Of a DNA stretch of 64,000 nucleotides, positions 34,329 to 44,745 are shown piece by piece; positions within the stretch are counted from its first letter, which is position 1; every line of letters starts with the position of its first letter. A program made the position numbers and the translations under genes. Source of the DNA: Flaviflagellibacter deserti (GTDB taxonomy: Bacteria > Pseudomonadota > Alphaproteobacteria > Rhizobiales > Methylopilaceae); contig NZ_JBHSJF010000006.1 in the NCBI RefSeq assembly GCF_042652085.1, positions 682,001 to 746,000 on the forward strand, read 5' to 3'. The notes under the pieces were generated by a model. That model was not told the origin of the DNA. It worked only from the letters and a program-made list of their open reading frames with translations, and did no database searches.

Positions 34329-35450
34329 ATGGCAGACTCGACTGCCGAACACAGAACGACATCTGGCCGGACTTTGGCGAGGGCCTTGGCCATAGGCGTC
34401 GGTGCGACTTTGATCGGGCTCGGCGTTTGGGAGAACCGGGCCGGGCGGCGACACCGGGATCGGGTGCAGGCAACATCCGGCGGCGAGATGAATCCGTCCG
34501 ATGACCCCCACGGGCGTCAGGCGCATTCGCCGGTCGAAATTCCCGCTCGCGGCTGGTGGGATATCGCCAAGCGGATCTTCGCCGAGATGTCTAACGATCG
34601 CCTGCTCGCCGTCGCTGCCGGCGTGACGTTCTATGCACTGTTGGCCATCTTCCCGGCGATCGCCGCCTTCGTCTCGGTCTACGGACTAGTGGCAGATCGC
34701 GCGACACTTGCCGAGCATGTGAATGCGATGTCCGGGATCATACCGGCTGGTGGCATCTCCATCATTGGCGATCAACTGGCGCGGCTGACATCACAGGGGG
34801 AGGGCAAACTCGGTTTTGCCTTCGCGATCAGCCTCGCGGCCGCGCTCTGGAGCGCCAATGCAGGCATGAAGGCAATATTTGATGCTCTGAACGTTATTTA
34901 TGACGAAACCGAGAAACGAGGTTTCTTCGCTCTGAACGCCTTGTCACTAAGCTTCACCCTCGGTGCGATCCTGTTTCTGGTGCTCGGTGTGACGTCCATT
35001 GCGGTCGTGCCGATCGCGCTGGAATATCTAGGCCTTCAGAACGCGACCCAGGCTCTATTCGCAGCGCTACGCTGGCCGGTGATGCTGTTGATCGCGACAT
35101 TCGCGCTTTCGGTTCTTTACCGATACGGACCAAGCCGGTCCGATGCGAAATGGCGCTGGCTGACGGTCGGCAGCATCACGGCGTCGATGCTCTGGATCGC
35201 AGCGTCCCTGCTATTTTCCTGGTATGTAGCGAACTTCGGTTCTTACGATAGAACCTACGGCTCCCTAGGGGCGGCGATCGGCTTCATGACCTGGATCTGG
35301 ATATCGACGGCGATCGTCCTAACGGGCGCCGAGATCAGCGCCGAAACGGAGCACCAGACCGTGACGGACAGCACGACCGGCGCACCGCGCCCGATAGGGC
35401 AGCGAGGCGCGATCATGGCGGATACGATCGGCGAGGGGCCTGATCAGTAG
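34329..35450 (+). CDS. YihY/UPF0761-family inner-membrane protein
   Basis: 373 residues from ATG 34329; an upstream in-frame extension is Arg-rich and overlaps the previous gene, so it is rejected. A first hydrophobic stretch lies at about 18-35. The YihY domain begins at IPARGWWDIAKRIFAEMSNDRLLAVAAGVTFYALLAIFPAIAAFVSVYGL. About six further helices follow, with characteristic FDALNVIYDETEKRGFF and YVANFGSYDRTYGSLGAAIGFMTWIW. Once called ribonuclease BN by mistake; function unknown. The gene ends seven bases inside the convergent lexA 3' end. Confidence 0.9.
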   Translation: MADSTAEHRTTSGRTLARALAIGVGATLIGLGVWENRAGRRHRDRVQATSGGEMNPSDDPHGRQAHSPVEIPARGWWDIAKRIFAEMSNDRLLAVAAGVTFYALLAIFPAIAAFVSVYGLVADRATLAEHVNAMSGIIPAGGISIIGDQLARLTSQGEGKLGFAFAISLAAALWSANAGMKAIFDALNVIYDETEKRGFFALNALSLSFTLGAILFLVLGVTSIAVVPIALEYLGLQNATQALFAALRWPVMLLIATFALSVLYRYGPSRSDAKWRWLTVGSITASMLWIAASLLFSWYVANFGSYDRTYGSLGAAIGFMTWIWISTAIVLTGAEISAETEHQTVTDSTTGAPRPIGQRGAIMADTIGEGPDQ

Positions 35451-36157
35451 CGGCGGATCAGGCCGACGAGGCGGCCCTGAACGTTGACGCGATCCGGTCC
35501 GAAGATGCGGGTTTCGTAAGCCGGGTTAGCCGCTTCGAGGGCGATAGAGGCGCCGCGCTTGCGCAGCCGCTTCAAGGTCGCTTCCTCGCCGTCAACGAGC
35601 GCGATGACGATGTCGCCGGTATTCGCCGTATCGGATTTACGGATGATGACCAGATCGCCTTCGAGAATGCCGGCATCGATCATCGAGTCGCCGCGCACTT
35701 CGAGCGCATAGTGCTCGCCCGAGGACAGCATTTCCGGCGGCACAGTCACGGTGTGGCTGCGGGTCTGGATGGCCTCGATCGGCACGCCGGCGGCGATGCG
35801 GCCCATCACGGGCACTGAAACCGGAGAGGATGAGGTATCTTCCTCATCTGTTTCGACCGCACGCGGTCGCGGTTTGCCGAGACCGCCCTCAATGACGCCG
35901 GGCGAGAATTTGCCCGGAGCAGGGCGCATGTTCGGCGCGACCGACTCCGGAAGGCGGATCACTTCGAGGGCGCGCGCACGGTTCGGCAGGCGGCGGATGA
36001 AGCCACGCTCCTCCAAAGCCGTGATGAGCCGATGGATGCCTGATTTCGACCGGAGGTTCAGCGCTTCCTTCATTTCGTCGAAAGATGGCGGGACACCGGA
36101 TTCCTTCAGCCGTTCGTGAATGTAGCGGAGGAGCTCATGCTGCTTACGCGTCAACAT
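35444..36157 (-). CDS. lexA: LexA SOS repressor
   Basis: Represses DNA-damage genes and cleaves itself when RecA filaments form. 237 residues from ATG 36157 (MLTRKQHELLRYI); a start 12 codons upstream is unlikely. The N-terminal winged helix has SGVPPSFDEMKEALNLRSKSGIHRLITALEERGFIRRLPNRARAL. The cleavage site is Ala-Gly in RIAAGVPIEA, the catalytic Ser in RGDSMIDAGI, and the Lys in EEATLKRL. The linker is longer than in E. coli, as usual in alphaproteobacteria. An SOS box lies 58 bases upstream. Confidence 0.97.
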   Translation of the reverse strand: MLTRKQHELLRYIHERLKESGVPPSFDEMKEALNLRSKSGIHRLITALEERGFIRRLPNRARALEVIRLPESVAPNMRPAPGKFSPGVIEGGLGKPRPRAVETDEEDTSSSPVSVPVMGRIAAGVPIEAIQTRSHTVTVPPEMLSSGEHYALEVRGDSMIDAGILEGDLVIIRKSDTANTGDIVIALVDGEEATLKRLRKRGASIALEAANPAYETRIFGPDRVNVQGRLVGLIRRY

Positions 36158-36214
36158 TATCGGCCTCGCGATCGGCAGGAATCGCCGAAACAAATCAGGA
36201 ACAAGAAACTACTC

Positions 36215-36229
36215 GTTCCTTATGTGTTC
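36215..36229. promoter_or_regulatory. LexA (SOS) box upstream of lexA
   Basis: GTTC-CTTATGT-GTTC fits the alphaproteobacterial SOS consensus GTTC-N7-GTTC exactly. It lies between lexA and the divergent fur remnant, so it should autoregulate lexA. Confidence 0.88.
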
Positions 36230-36287
36230 CGCAACGGTTAACGTCCGGTTGACGGGCCCCGGGATGTTTTAGCAGCGACGCAAAAAC

Positions 36288-36480
36288 ATGCAGCGTAAAG
36301 TCGAAGCGATCGAGCGCCCTTGCGGCAAACGCGGGTTGCGGATGACGGGACGAAGGCGTGTCATCGCGAGGGTGTTCAGCCAGGCCGCCGATCACCCGAC
36401 GTCAACGAACTTCGCCGTCGCATCGCGGCGGTCGACCAGACACGGCGATCAGCGTGGGGGGTCACTGCGGCTCTCGTGGA
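36288..36480 (+). pseudogene. Fur-family regulator, frameshifted and truncated
   Basis: From ATG 36288 the frame reads MQRKVEAIERPCGKRGLRMTG, RRRVIARVFSQAADHP, which is the N-terminal DNA-binding helix region of alphaproteobacterial Fur/Irr-type regulators (CxxxGLRMTxQRRVIARV...ADHPDVEEL). At about 36398 the expected CACCCGGACGTC is CACCCGACGTC. Shifting by one base restores DVNELRRRIAAVDQ. After that the recognition helix (ISxxTVYRT) is degenerate and the dimerisation and metal domains are missing. It is therefore a dead gene. It reads away from lexA. Confidence 0.75.
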
Positions 36481-36510
36481 TCGACGATGATCTGCGACGC
36501 CTCCAGAGGC

Positions 36511-36702
36511 CTATTTTGTCAGTGCGTCTCGCTCCTTCAACAGTTCGCTCAGTCGCTCTTCCTGTTCGGCGATCCTGTCGGCGATACGGGCTTCGTCTCC
36601 GGCTCCTGACAAGGCCGTCGCCTGTTCAGTGAGCAGGGAGATGTTGTCTCGAATCGCGGCGATGCGCTTATCGAGCTCGAGCAGAGTCGCGGTGTCGGTC
36701 AT
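36511..36702 (-). CDS. Small coiled-coil protein
   Basis: 63 residues (MTDTATLLELDKRIAAIRDNISLL...AEQEERLSELLKERDALTK). Nearly all is predicted amphipathic helix in two blocks with heptad spacing of Leu and Ile, broken by SGAGDE. A good ribosome-binding site (AGGAATGAGGA) precedes the ATG. No named family, but the composition and signal support a real gene. It survives between two pseudogene areas. Confidence 0.65.
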   Translation of the reverse strand: MTDTATLLELDKRIAAIRDNISLLTEQATALSGAGDEARIADRIAEQEERLSELLKERDALTK

Positions 36703-36887
36703 TGATCCTCATTCCTTTGTCGACGCTACGCACGCGTCGCGCTTCGGCAGGAATGGTTCCGCCTTGGATGAATATGTGCTCGCCATCGAGCTTCAGCCAG
36801 CCACTATCGGCAAGGATGACCCGTTGAGTGGTCTTGGGCTCATCAGATCGAACTCGTTCCAGACGCCCGGTGCCGACCGCAGTGCAC

Positions 36888-37041
36888 GCGGCACTTGCAC
36901 GCACATTGATCTCGGATCCAGACGTCATCCTGATGGACGCCGTTCGGTGCACTGAGTGCCCAGACCGAGATCTACACGCAGGAGCTGTTCGCACGGTTCT
37001 GGAACGACCATCGCAAGACCGTCCTGTTCGTGAGGCCCTGA
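36888..37041 (+). pseudogene. ABC-transporter ATPase fragment: signature tail to Walker B and D-loop
   Basis: Frame at 36888 gives AALARTLISDPDVILMD, the end of an ABC signature helix and Walker B. The next codon should begin EPFG. Instead two bases appear deleted at 36939, and the neighbouring frame continues PFGALSAQTEIYTQELF, ARFWNDHRKTVLFV and then RP-stop at 37039-37041, where THD is expected. This is the nitrate/sulfonate/taurine (NrtD/SsuB/TauB) type of ATPase. Walker A and Q-loop are missing from this strand. Confidence 0.75.
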
Positions 37042-37131
37042 ATCTCCAAACCCAGTTCGACGTTGGCAGTGATGATCCTTCACGGCAGCAGGCCGTGCTG
37101 CTGGAACATGTAGCCGAGGAGAGGCGTGTGT
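37031..37131 (-). pseudogene. ABC-transporter ATPase fragment: Q-loop region, inverted
   Basis: On the reverse strand the sequence reads LGYMFQQHGLLP-stop-RIITANVELGLEIQGL. Intact NrtD/SsuB-type ATPases read VFQxxxLLPWRTxxxNVxLGLE here, so the conserved Trp codon TGG has become TGA (complement of 37080-37082). The piece is probably from the same gene as the forward fragment, since it is missing there. The two meet head to head near 37031-37036, implying an inversion. Confidence 0.7.
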
Positions 37132-37132
37132 G

Positions 37133-38539
37133 TCAGGCGGCGCTTTGACGGGCCCCGCCGAGCCAGGTTTCCAGGTCGGCCTTCGCCCGCGACGTGATTA
37201 TACGCTTCTTGGCGGCCGATTTGGCCGCTCCGCGCACGCGCTCCCCTTCCGGTCCGCGGATAGGACCCTCAATCGGCGGGAACAGGCCGAAATTGACGTT
37301 CATCGGCTGAAAGCTGCGCTTAGTGTTCTCGTCCTCGACCGAGATATGGCCGCCGGTGATATGGCCGAGCAGTGCGCCGAAGGCTGTCGTCACAGGCGGC
37401 AGTTCGATCGCATGGCCGAGCCGTTCGGCGGCCGCGAAACGGCCGGCCATCAAGCCGACGGATGCGCTTTCGACGTACCCCTCGCAACCGGTGATCTGGC
37501 CGGCGAAGCGCAGGCGCGGCTCGGCTTTCAGGCAGAGCGTGCCGTCGAGCAGACGCGGGCTGTCGAGGAAGGTGTTGCGATGCAGGCCGCCGAGACGCGC
37601 GAACTCCGCTTTCTCTAGGCCGGGGATCATGCGGAAGGTCTCAGCCTGGGCGCCGTGGCGTAGCTTGGTCTGGAAGCCGACCATGTTGAACAGGGTGCCG
37701 AGCGCGTTGTCCTGCCGGAGTTGCACGATCGCGTAGGGCTTCACCTCCCGATTGTGCGGATTGGTCAGGCCGACGGGCTTCATTGGACCATGGCGCAAGG
37801 TTTCCGGACCGCGCTCGGCCATGACCTCGATTGGCAGGCAGCCATCGAAATAGGGCGTGTTCGCTTCCCAGTCCTTGAAGTCGACCTTGTCGCCTTCAAC
37901 CAGCGCGCGGACGAAGGCCTCGTACTGGTCCTTATCCATCGGACAGTTGATGTAGTCGGCGCCGGTGCCGCCCGGCCCGACCTTGTCGTAGCGTGACTGG
38001 AACCAGCAGATGTCCATGTCAATCGAGTCGAAATGCACGATCGGAGCGATGGCGTCGAAGAAAGCGAGCGCGTCGCGGCCGGTCTTCTCGCGGATTGCTT
38101 CGGCCAGAGCGGGTGACGTCAGCGGGCCGGTGGCGACGATGACATTGTCCCAATCGGTGGGAGGAAGGCCCGCGATTTCCTTGCGATCGATGGTAATCAG
38201 GGGATGGGCTTCGAGTGCTATGGTTACCGCCTCCGAAAAGCCGTCGCGATCGACCGCAAGCGCGCCTCCTGCCGGAACCTGATGGCAGTCGGCGGAGCGT
38301 ATGATCAACGAACCGAGACGGCGCATTTCCCAATGGAGTAGGCCGACCGCATTGGCATCGCTGTCGTCGGAGCGAAACGAGTTCGAGCAGACCAATTCGG
38401 CGAGGCCGTCGGTCTTGTGGGCGTCGGTGCCGCGCACCGGACGCATTTCGTGCAGAACGACGGGAACGCCGGCCTCGGCGATCTGCCAAGCGGCTTCGGA
38501 GCCGGCGAGGCCGCCGCCGATCACATGAACGGGTGTCAT
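37133..38539 (-). CDS. trmFO: Folate-dependent tRNA uridine-54 methyltransferase (TrmFO)
   Basis: Makes ribothymidine-54 in tRNA using methylene-tetrahydrofolate and FADH2. 468 residues. FAD motif VIGGGLAGSEAAWQIAEAG at the N-terminus, then HEMRPVRGTDAHKTDGLAELVCSNSFRSDD with the catalytic Cys. Further on are CPMDKDQYEAFV, GCLPIEVMAERGPETLRHGPMKPVGL and the C-terminal GHITGG. This flavoprotein replaces the SAM-dependent TrmA in many alphaproteobacteria and Gram-positives. Confidence 0.97.
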   Translation of the reverse strand: MTPVHVIGGGLAGSEAAWQIAEAGVPVVLHEMRPVRGTDAHKTDGLAELVCSNSFRSDDSDANAVGLLHWEMRRLGSLIIRSADCHQVPAGGALAVDRDGFSEAVTIALEAHPLITIDRKEIAGLPPTDWDNVIVATGPLTSPALAEAIREKTGRDALAFFDAIAPIVHFDSIDMDICWFQSRYDKVGPGGTGADYINCPMDKDQYEAFVRALVEGDKVDFKDWEANTPYFDGCLPIEVMAERGPETLRHGPMKPVGLTNPHNREVKPYAIVQLRQDNALGTLFNMVGFQTKLRHGAQAETFRMIPGLEKAEFARLGGLHRNTFLDSPRLLDGTLCLKAEPRLRFAGQITGCEGYVESASVGLMAGRFAAAERLGHAIELPPVTTAFGALLGHITGGHISVEDENTKRSFQPMNVNFGLFPPIEGPIRGPEGERVRGAAKSAAKKRIITSRAKADLETWLGGARQSAA

Positions 38540-38594
38540 GGCGCAGGCTTAAGCCAGGCGTCCAGTCACTTCAATGATGATACCGCTCGCGCGT

Positions 38595-38687
38595 TCAGAC
38601 AGCGTAATGCAGGAACGCGAAAGCGCCGCCGGCGAGAACGCAGGCCACAAAGGCGAAGAGCGCGAATTCGTCCGAGCTGTCAGTCAT
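38595..38687 (-). CDS. Putative 30-residue membrane micro-protein
   Basis: MTDSSDEFALFAFVACVLAG-GAFAFLHYAV: an acidic N-terminus and one hydrophobic helix of about 20 residues. The bases before the ATG show only a weak ribosome-binding site. Size and form resemble other small single-helix proteins, but no relative is recognised. Confidence 0.35.
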   Translation of the reverse strand: MTDSSDEFALFAFVACVLAGGAFAFLHYAV

Positions 38688-38818
38688 GGCGGCACCCGAT
38701 ACGCTTAAGAGAATGAGGACTTATCTAACGGCCGGGCATTTCCGGCTGATGTCGTGACAACGCCGGCCGGTGAAACAAAGTTTCAGTCACCGGACATACA
38801 CAATGGTTTATCCGGCCC

Positions 38819-38905
38819 TCAGAATTGGGTGGCCGCGGCGCCGACTACAAGGCTGACGAAGCCCAGGCTGAGAACGGTGCGGAGGTAGAGTTTTTCGATG
38901 TCCAT
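38819..38905 (-). CDS. Putative 28-residue membrane micro-protein
   Basis: MDIEKLYLRTVLSLGFVSLV-VGAAATQF: a short charged start followed by one hydrophobic helix. It is on the same strand as the micro-ORF at 38595-38687. No strong ribosome-binding site; assignment is tentative. Confidence 0.35.
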   Translation of the reverse strand: MDIEKLYLRTVLSLGFVSLVVGAAATQF

Positions 38906-39082
38906 GGCGTCTTGCTCGCGATCTCTGATTTGGTCGCCACAAGATGCCAAAGGGTTCAAACAGGGCGGTAGACCGCTCCTCGCTCCCGATTGCACGATTC
39001 TACAGAATTGCGCCGCTCCCGAACCGTCTCAACCGGTACCGTTCGTGTGCACTCTTGTGCACTCCGCGTGTCGACCGTGTCC

Positions 39083-40288
39083 TTATCCGGCGGCCAACCA
39101 ATTGGTGATGCCGTTTGCCGCCGCAACGCCGGTACTGAACGAAGCCTGGAGCAGGTACCCGCCGGTCGGGGCGTCCCAGTCGATCATCTCTCCGGCAACG
39201 AAGGTACCGGGCAGAGCATGGAGCATGAAATTCCCGTCCATGGCGTCCCACGCAACGCCGCCGGCCGTTGAGATCGCCCGCTCCAGGCCCTGAACGCCGT
39301 CGAGCTTCAGGGGAGCGGCCTTGATCAATCGGGCGAGGGCTTTTGGATTGGAAGGCAGATCGCGGCCGGCACTCTCTCGCAGTAGACCGATCTGGACAGG
39401 CGAGAGAGCGATCTTCTTGCGAAGGAAATTGCTGGCCGTCTCTCCCCGGCGAGGGAGGTCGAGGCGGCTCGCGATCTCGGCCTCGGCAAGATCGGGTTTC
39501 AGATCGACGGTCAGGACGGCTTCGCCTGCGGCGAGAGCGGACCGGATTGGGGGGGAGAGGGCGTAGATCGCGCCTCCTTCGAGGCCGCGATCGGTCACCA
39601 TCATCTCGCCTGTCACCGACATGTCGCCGAGGGTTAGTGAGACGCGCTTCACTGGTTCTCCCGCGAAGCGCGAGACGAATTGCTCCGACCACGCGACGCG
39701 GACGCCGCTGTTCGAGGGAGCGAATGGAGTGATCTCGACTCCTTTCGCTGTCAGTAGCCCGGCCCAACCTCCGTCCGAACCGAGCTTCGGCCAACTCGCG
39801 CCGCCGAGTGCGAGCAGCGTCGCACGAGGTTGGGTAGATACCTGCCCATCTGGTGTCCGAAAGGTGAGGCCGCCATTGCTCGACCATCCGGTCCAGGAAT
39901 GGCGCGAATGGAGCGTCACGCCGAGCGCCGCGAGCCGGCGGAGCCAGACGCGCAGCAGTGGCGAGGCCTTGAAGCTCTTGGGAAATACGCGGCCGCTCGA
40001 CCCGACGAAGGTCGGTTCGCCGAGATCGGCTGCCCAGGCACGGAGATTGTCTGGCGTGAAGGCGCGGATTACCGGTCCGAGGCGCTGCCGCGAGGAACCA
40101 TAGCGGTCGAGGAACCGGTCGAGTGGTTCGGAATGGGTGAGGTTGAGGCCACCTCGGCCGGCTATCAGGAATTTGCGGGCCGGGCTCGGCATGCGGTCGT
40201 AGATCGCGACGGTGCGACCCGCCTGCGCGAGCCGTTCGGAAGCGATCAGGCCTGCGGGACCGGCGCCGATGATCGCTACATCCATCAT
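39083..40288 (-). CDS. TIGR03862/HI0933-like flavoprotein
   Basis: 401 residues. The FAD loop IIGAGPAGLIASERLAQAG lies at 6-24, then YDRMPSPARKFLIAGRGGLNLTHSE, the typical GRGGLNLT motif of HI0933-like flavoproteins. Middle motifs are ALGGASWPKLGSDG and EGGAIYALS, and the end is AGEMIDWDAPTGGYLLQASFSTG. The family is related to BaiN-type reductases; the substrate is unknown. It lies 15 bases downstream of a membrane-protein gene reading the other way? No: both read on the reverse strand, the membrane protein being upstream. Confidence 0.88.
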   Translation of the reverse strand: MMDVAIIGAGPAGLIASERLAQAGRTVAIYDRMPSPARKFLIAGRGGLNLTHSEPLDRFLDRYGSSRQRLGPVIRAFTPDNLRAWAADLGEPTFVGSSGRVFPKSFKASPLLRVWLRRLAALGVTLHSRHSWTGWSSNGGLTFRTPDGQVSTQPRATLLALGGASWPKLGSDGGWAGLLTAKGVEITPFAPSNSGVRVAWSEQFVSRFAGEPVKRVSLTLGDMSVTGEMMVTDRGLEGGAIYALSPPIRSALAAGEAVLTVDLKPDLAEAEIASRLDLPRRGETASNFLRKKIALSPVQIGLLRESAGRDLPSNPKALARLIKAAPLKLDGVQGLERAISTAGGVAWDAMDGNFMLHALPGTFVAGEMIDWDAPTGGYLLQASFSTGVAAANGITNWLAAG

Positions 40289-40303
40289 TCGACGAATGTT
40301 AGC

Positions 40304-40795
40304 TCAGAAGAAGCTGATTCCGACGACCGGTCCGAGGCTGATCGCAACGGCGAAGACTTTCCAGAGGAAGGTCGGGAACAGCCAGGCGGCGACGAAGCGC
40401 GACAGCCGGACCAGCCGGAAGGCGACGAAGATGCCGAAGCAGAGCGAGGCGACGTTGAGCACGTCGAACCAGAAGTCGGACAGCGTACCGGCGATGAAGG
40501 TGTAGATCACCGCCCAGGCCATCAGCGCCTCGACGAGATGGATCGCGGTCCTGGCACGCTCGCCGTGGCGCAGCGCCGCCCAGCGGGTGATGCCGTAGAA
40601 ACCGAAGAGCGCGATCCAGATCGCGGCGGAAAGCCGACCGGTCGGCTCGAAGGGCAGATGATAGAAGGCAGGGCTCTTCAGCCCGACGCCCGTCGCAAGC
40701 ATAGCAGTATAGAGGAACATTGCGCCGAGCAGCGGCAACGCTGCTCCTGCCAGAAATCCCCGCCAGTCCGGGCGGTTGATGACCGTCATGTACAC
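40304..40795 (-). CDS. Four-helix membrane protein
   Basis: 163 residues with hydrophobic segments at about 14-34, 57-75, 87-108 and 111-128, plus a hydrophobic C-terminus (WKVFAVAISLGPVVGISFF). No catalytic motif seen. It starts at ATG 40795 or two codons later and ends 15 bases before the TIGR03862-type flavoprotein gene, so the two are probably one transcript. Function unknown. Confidence 0.7.
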   Translation of the reverse strand: MYMTVINRPDWRGFLAGAALPLLGAMFLYTAMLATGVGLKSPAFYHLPFEPTGRLSAAIWIALFGFYGITRWAALRHGERARTAIHLVEALMAWAVIYTFIAGTLSDFWFDVLNVASLCFGIFVAFRLVRLSRFVAAWLFPTFLWKVFAVAISLGPVVGISFF

Positions 40796-40949
40796 TGAGC
40801 CCCGATTCCATTCACCGCACGTGAAGGCATGGTCGAGATAAATCGACCGAGTATCGGAGGTCTAGACTACGAGGGCGCCCGAGGCGCAGCTTTCCGCGAA
40901 GTGTGGTTTACGGGAAACAATTCATAGCCGAAGTGGCCAGTTCTTTTCG

Positions 40950-43877
<2,928 letters not shown>

Positions 43878-43973
43878 GGTGTGTCCGCCGGCCCCGCCGC
43901 CGGTAGTTCAGATATAGAGAAGCCGTGTCGATAAAGCACGATCAGCCTTGCACCCGCGAGTCGGAGCGTTTAG

Positions 43974-43988
43974 GAACATAAAGAGAAC
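43974..43988. promoter_or_regulatory. LexA (SOS) box between uvrA and ssb
   Basis: GAAC-ATAAAGA-GAAC is the reverse reading of GTTC-N7-GTTC, the alphaproteobacterial SOS box. It lies 97 bases before uvrA and 106 before ssb, which diverge, so it may control both. Confidence 0.85.
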
Positions 43989-44093
43989 ACGCGAGTTGTC
44001 TACAGCGACAGCGACGCCACATATTGTGGGGCCGCCCGGCCAAAGACTAGGGTGGGCTTCAATCCCAATTCACGCGCACGGACGGAGATGGTT

Positions 44094-44606
44094 ATGGCCG
44101 GCAGCGTCAACAAGGTCATTCTCGTCGGCAATCTCGGCGCCGACCCGGAAATTCGCCGTACCCAGGACGGCAAGCCGATCGCGAATCTTCGCATCGCCAC
44201 CTCGGAAACCTGGCGTGACCGCAACAGCGGCGAGCGCAAGGAAAAGACCGAATGGCACCGCGTGGTGATCTTCAATGAAGGTCTTTGCAAGGTGGCGGAG
44301 CAGTTCCTCCGCAAGGGCGCCAAGGTCTATATCGAGGGCGCGCTCCAGACCCGGAAGTGGACCGACCAGGGCGGCCAGGAGAAGTTCTCGACCGAGATTG
44401 TGCTGCAGGGCTTCAACTCGGTGCTGACCATGCTCGATGGCCGGGGCGGCGGCGGTTCGGGCGAGGATGACTTCGGCGGTGGTGGCGGCGATTACGGCCG
44501 TTCCGGCTCGTCGGAGCGTCGCCAGCCGGCCTATGCGGGTGGTGGCGGTGGCGGAAGCAGTTCGGGCCGGATGGGCGAGATCCTCGACGACGAGATTCCG
44601 TTCTGA
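44094..44606 (+). CDS. ssb: Single-stranded DNA-binding protein
   Basis: 170 residues from ATG 44094 (MAGSVNKVILVGNLG), behind GGAGATGGTT. The OB fold spans about 1-110 with GADPEIRRTQDGKPIANLRIATSE and KTEWHRVVIFNEGL. A Gly-rich flexible linker follows (GGGGSGEDDFGGGGGD...). The acidic tip DDEIPF recruits repair partners such as RecO or exonuclease I. Divergent from uvrA, the common proteobacterial arrangement. Confidence 0.97.
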   Translation: MAGSVNKVILVGNLGADPEIRRTQDGKPIANLRIATSETWRDRNSGERKEKTEWHRVVIFNEGLCKVAEQFLRKGAKVYIEGALQTRKWTDQGGQEKFSTEIVLQGFNSVLTMLDGRGGGGSGEDDFGGGGGDYGRSGSSERRQPAYAGGGGGGSSSGRMGEILDDEIPF

Positions 44607-44659
44607 GGTCTGACCTTACCGCGAAGGTAAGCTGCTGATCAGGAAGACTTTCTCGGAAC

Positions 44660-44695
44660 CCCGCTATCTTCGGTTCGTTTCCATAGGATAGCGGG
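44660..44695 (+). terminator. Hairpin between ssb and the DUF4142 gene
   Basis: CCCGCTATC and GATAGCGGG form a perfect 9-bp stem around an 18-base loop, 54 bases after the ssb stop and 51 before the next ATG. It may end the ssb transcript or lie in the DUF4142 leader. Confidence 0.4.
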
Positions 44696-44745
44696 CCACG
44701 CCAAGCACGAGACCTCTGCGGGCCCGCCCACAGAGGAGCGATCCA

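Larger units (their letters stand above)
36703..37132. other. 430-base region holding broken ABC-transporter pieces
   Basis: No intact gene. The right-hand part (36888-37131) contains two oppositely oriented fragments of an ABC ATPase gene, listed separately. The left part (36703-36887) has an open reverse frame containing SGWLKLDGEHIFIQGG that I could not assign. Confidence 0.7.
38540..39082. other. 543-base stretch with only micro-ORFs
   Basis: Between trmFO and the next flavoprotein gene no normal-sized gene is convincing. Two reverse-strand micro-ORFs encoding single membrane helices (38595-38687 and 38819-38905) are listed separately. The part from 38906 to 39082 shows nothing I can assign. 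Confidence 0.6.

Noticed and set aside
36703..36887. Reverse open frame with SGWLKLDGEHIFIQGG as a third ABC ATPase piece
   Set aside because: The phrase resembles the strand after Walker A, but the order relative to the Q-loop piece would be wrong and no other motif supports it. Left unassigned.
44615..44631. CTTACC/GGTAAG hairpin right after ssb
   Set aside because: Only a 6-bp stem with mixed composition; the 9-bp stem at 44660-44695 is a better candidate.
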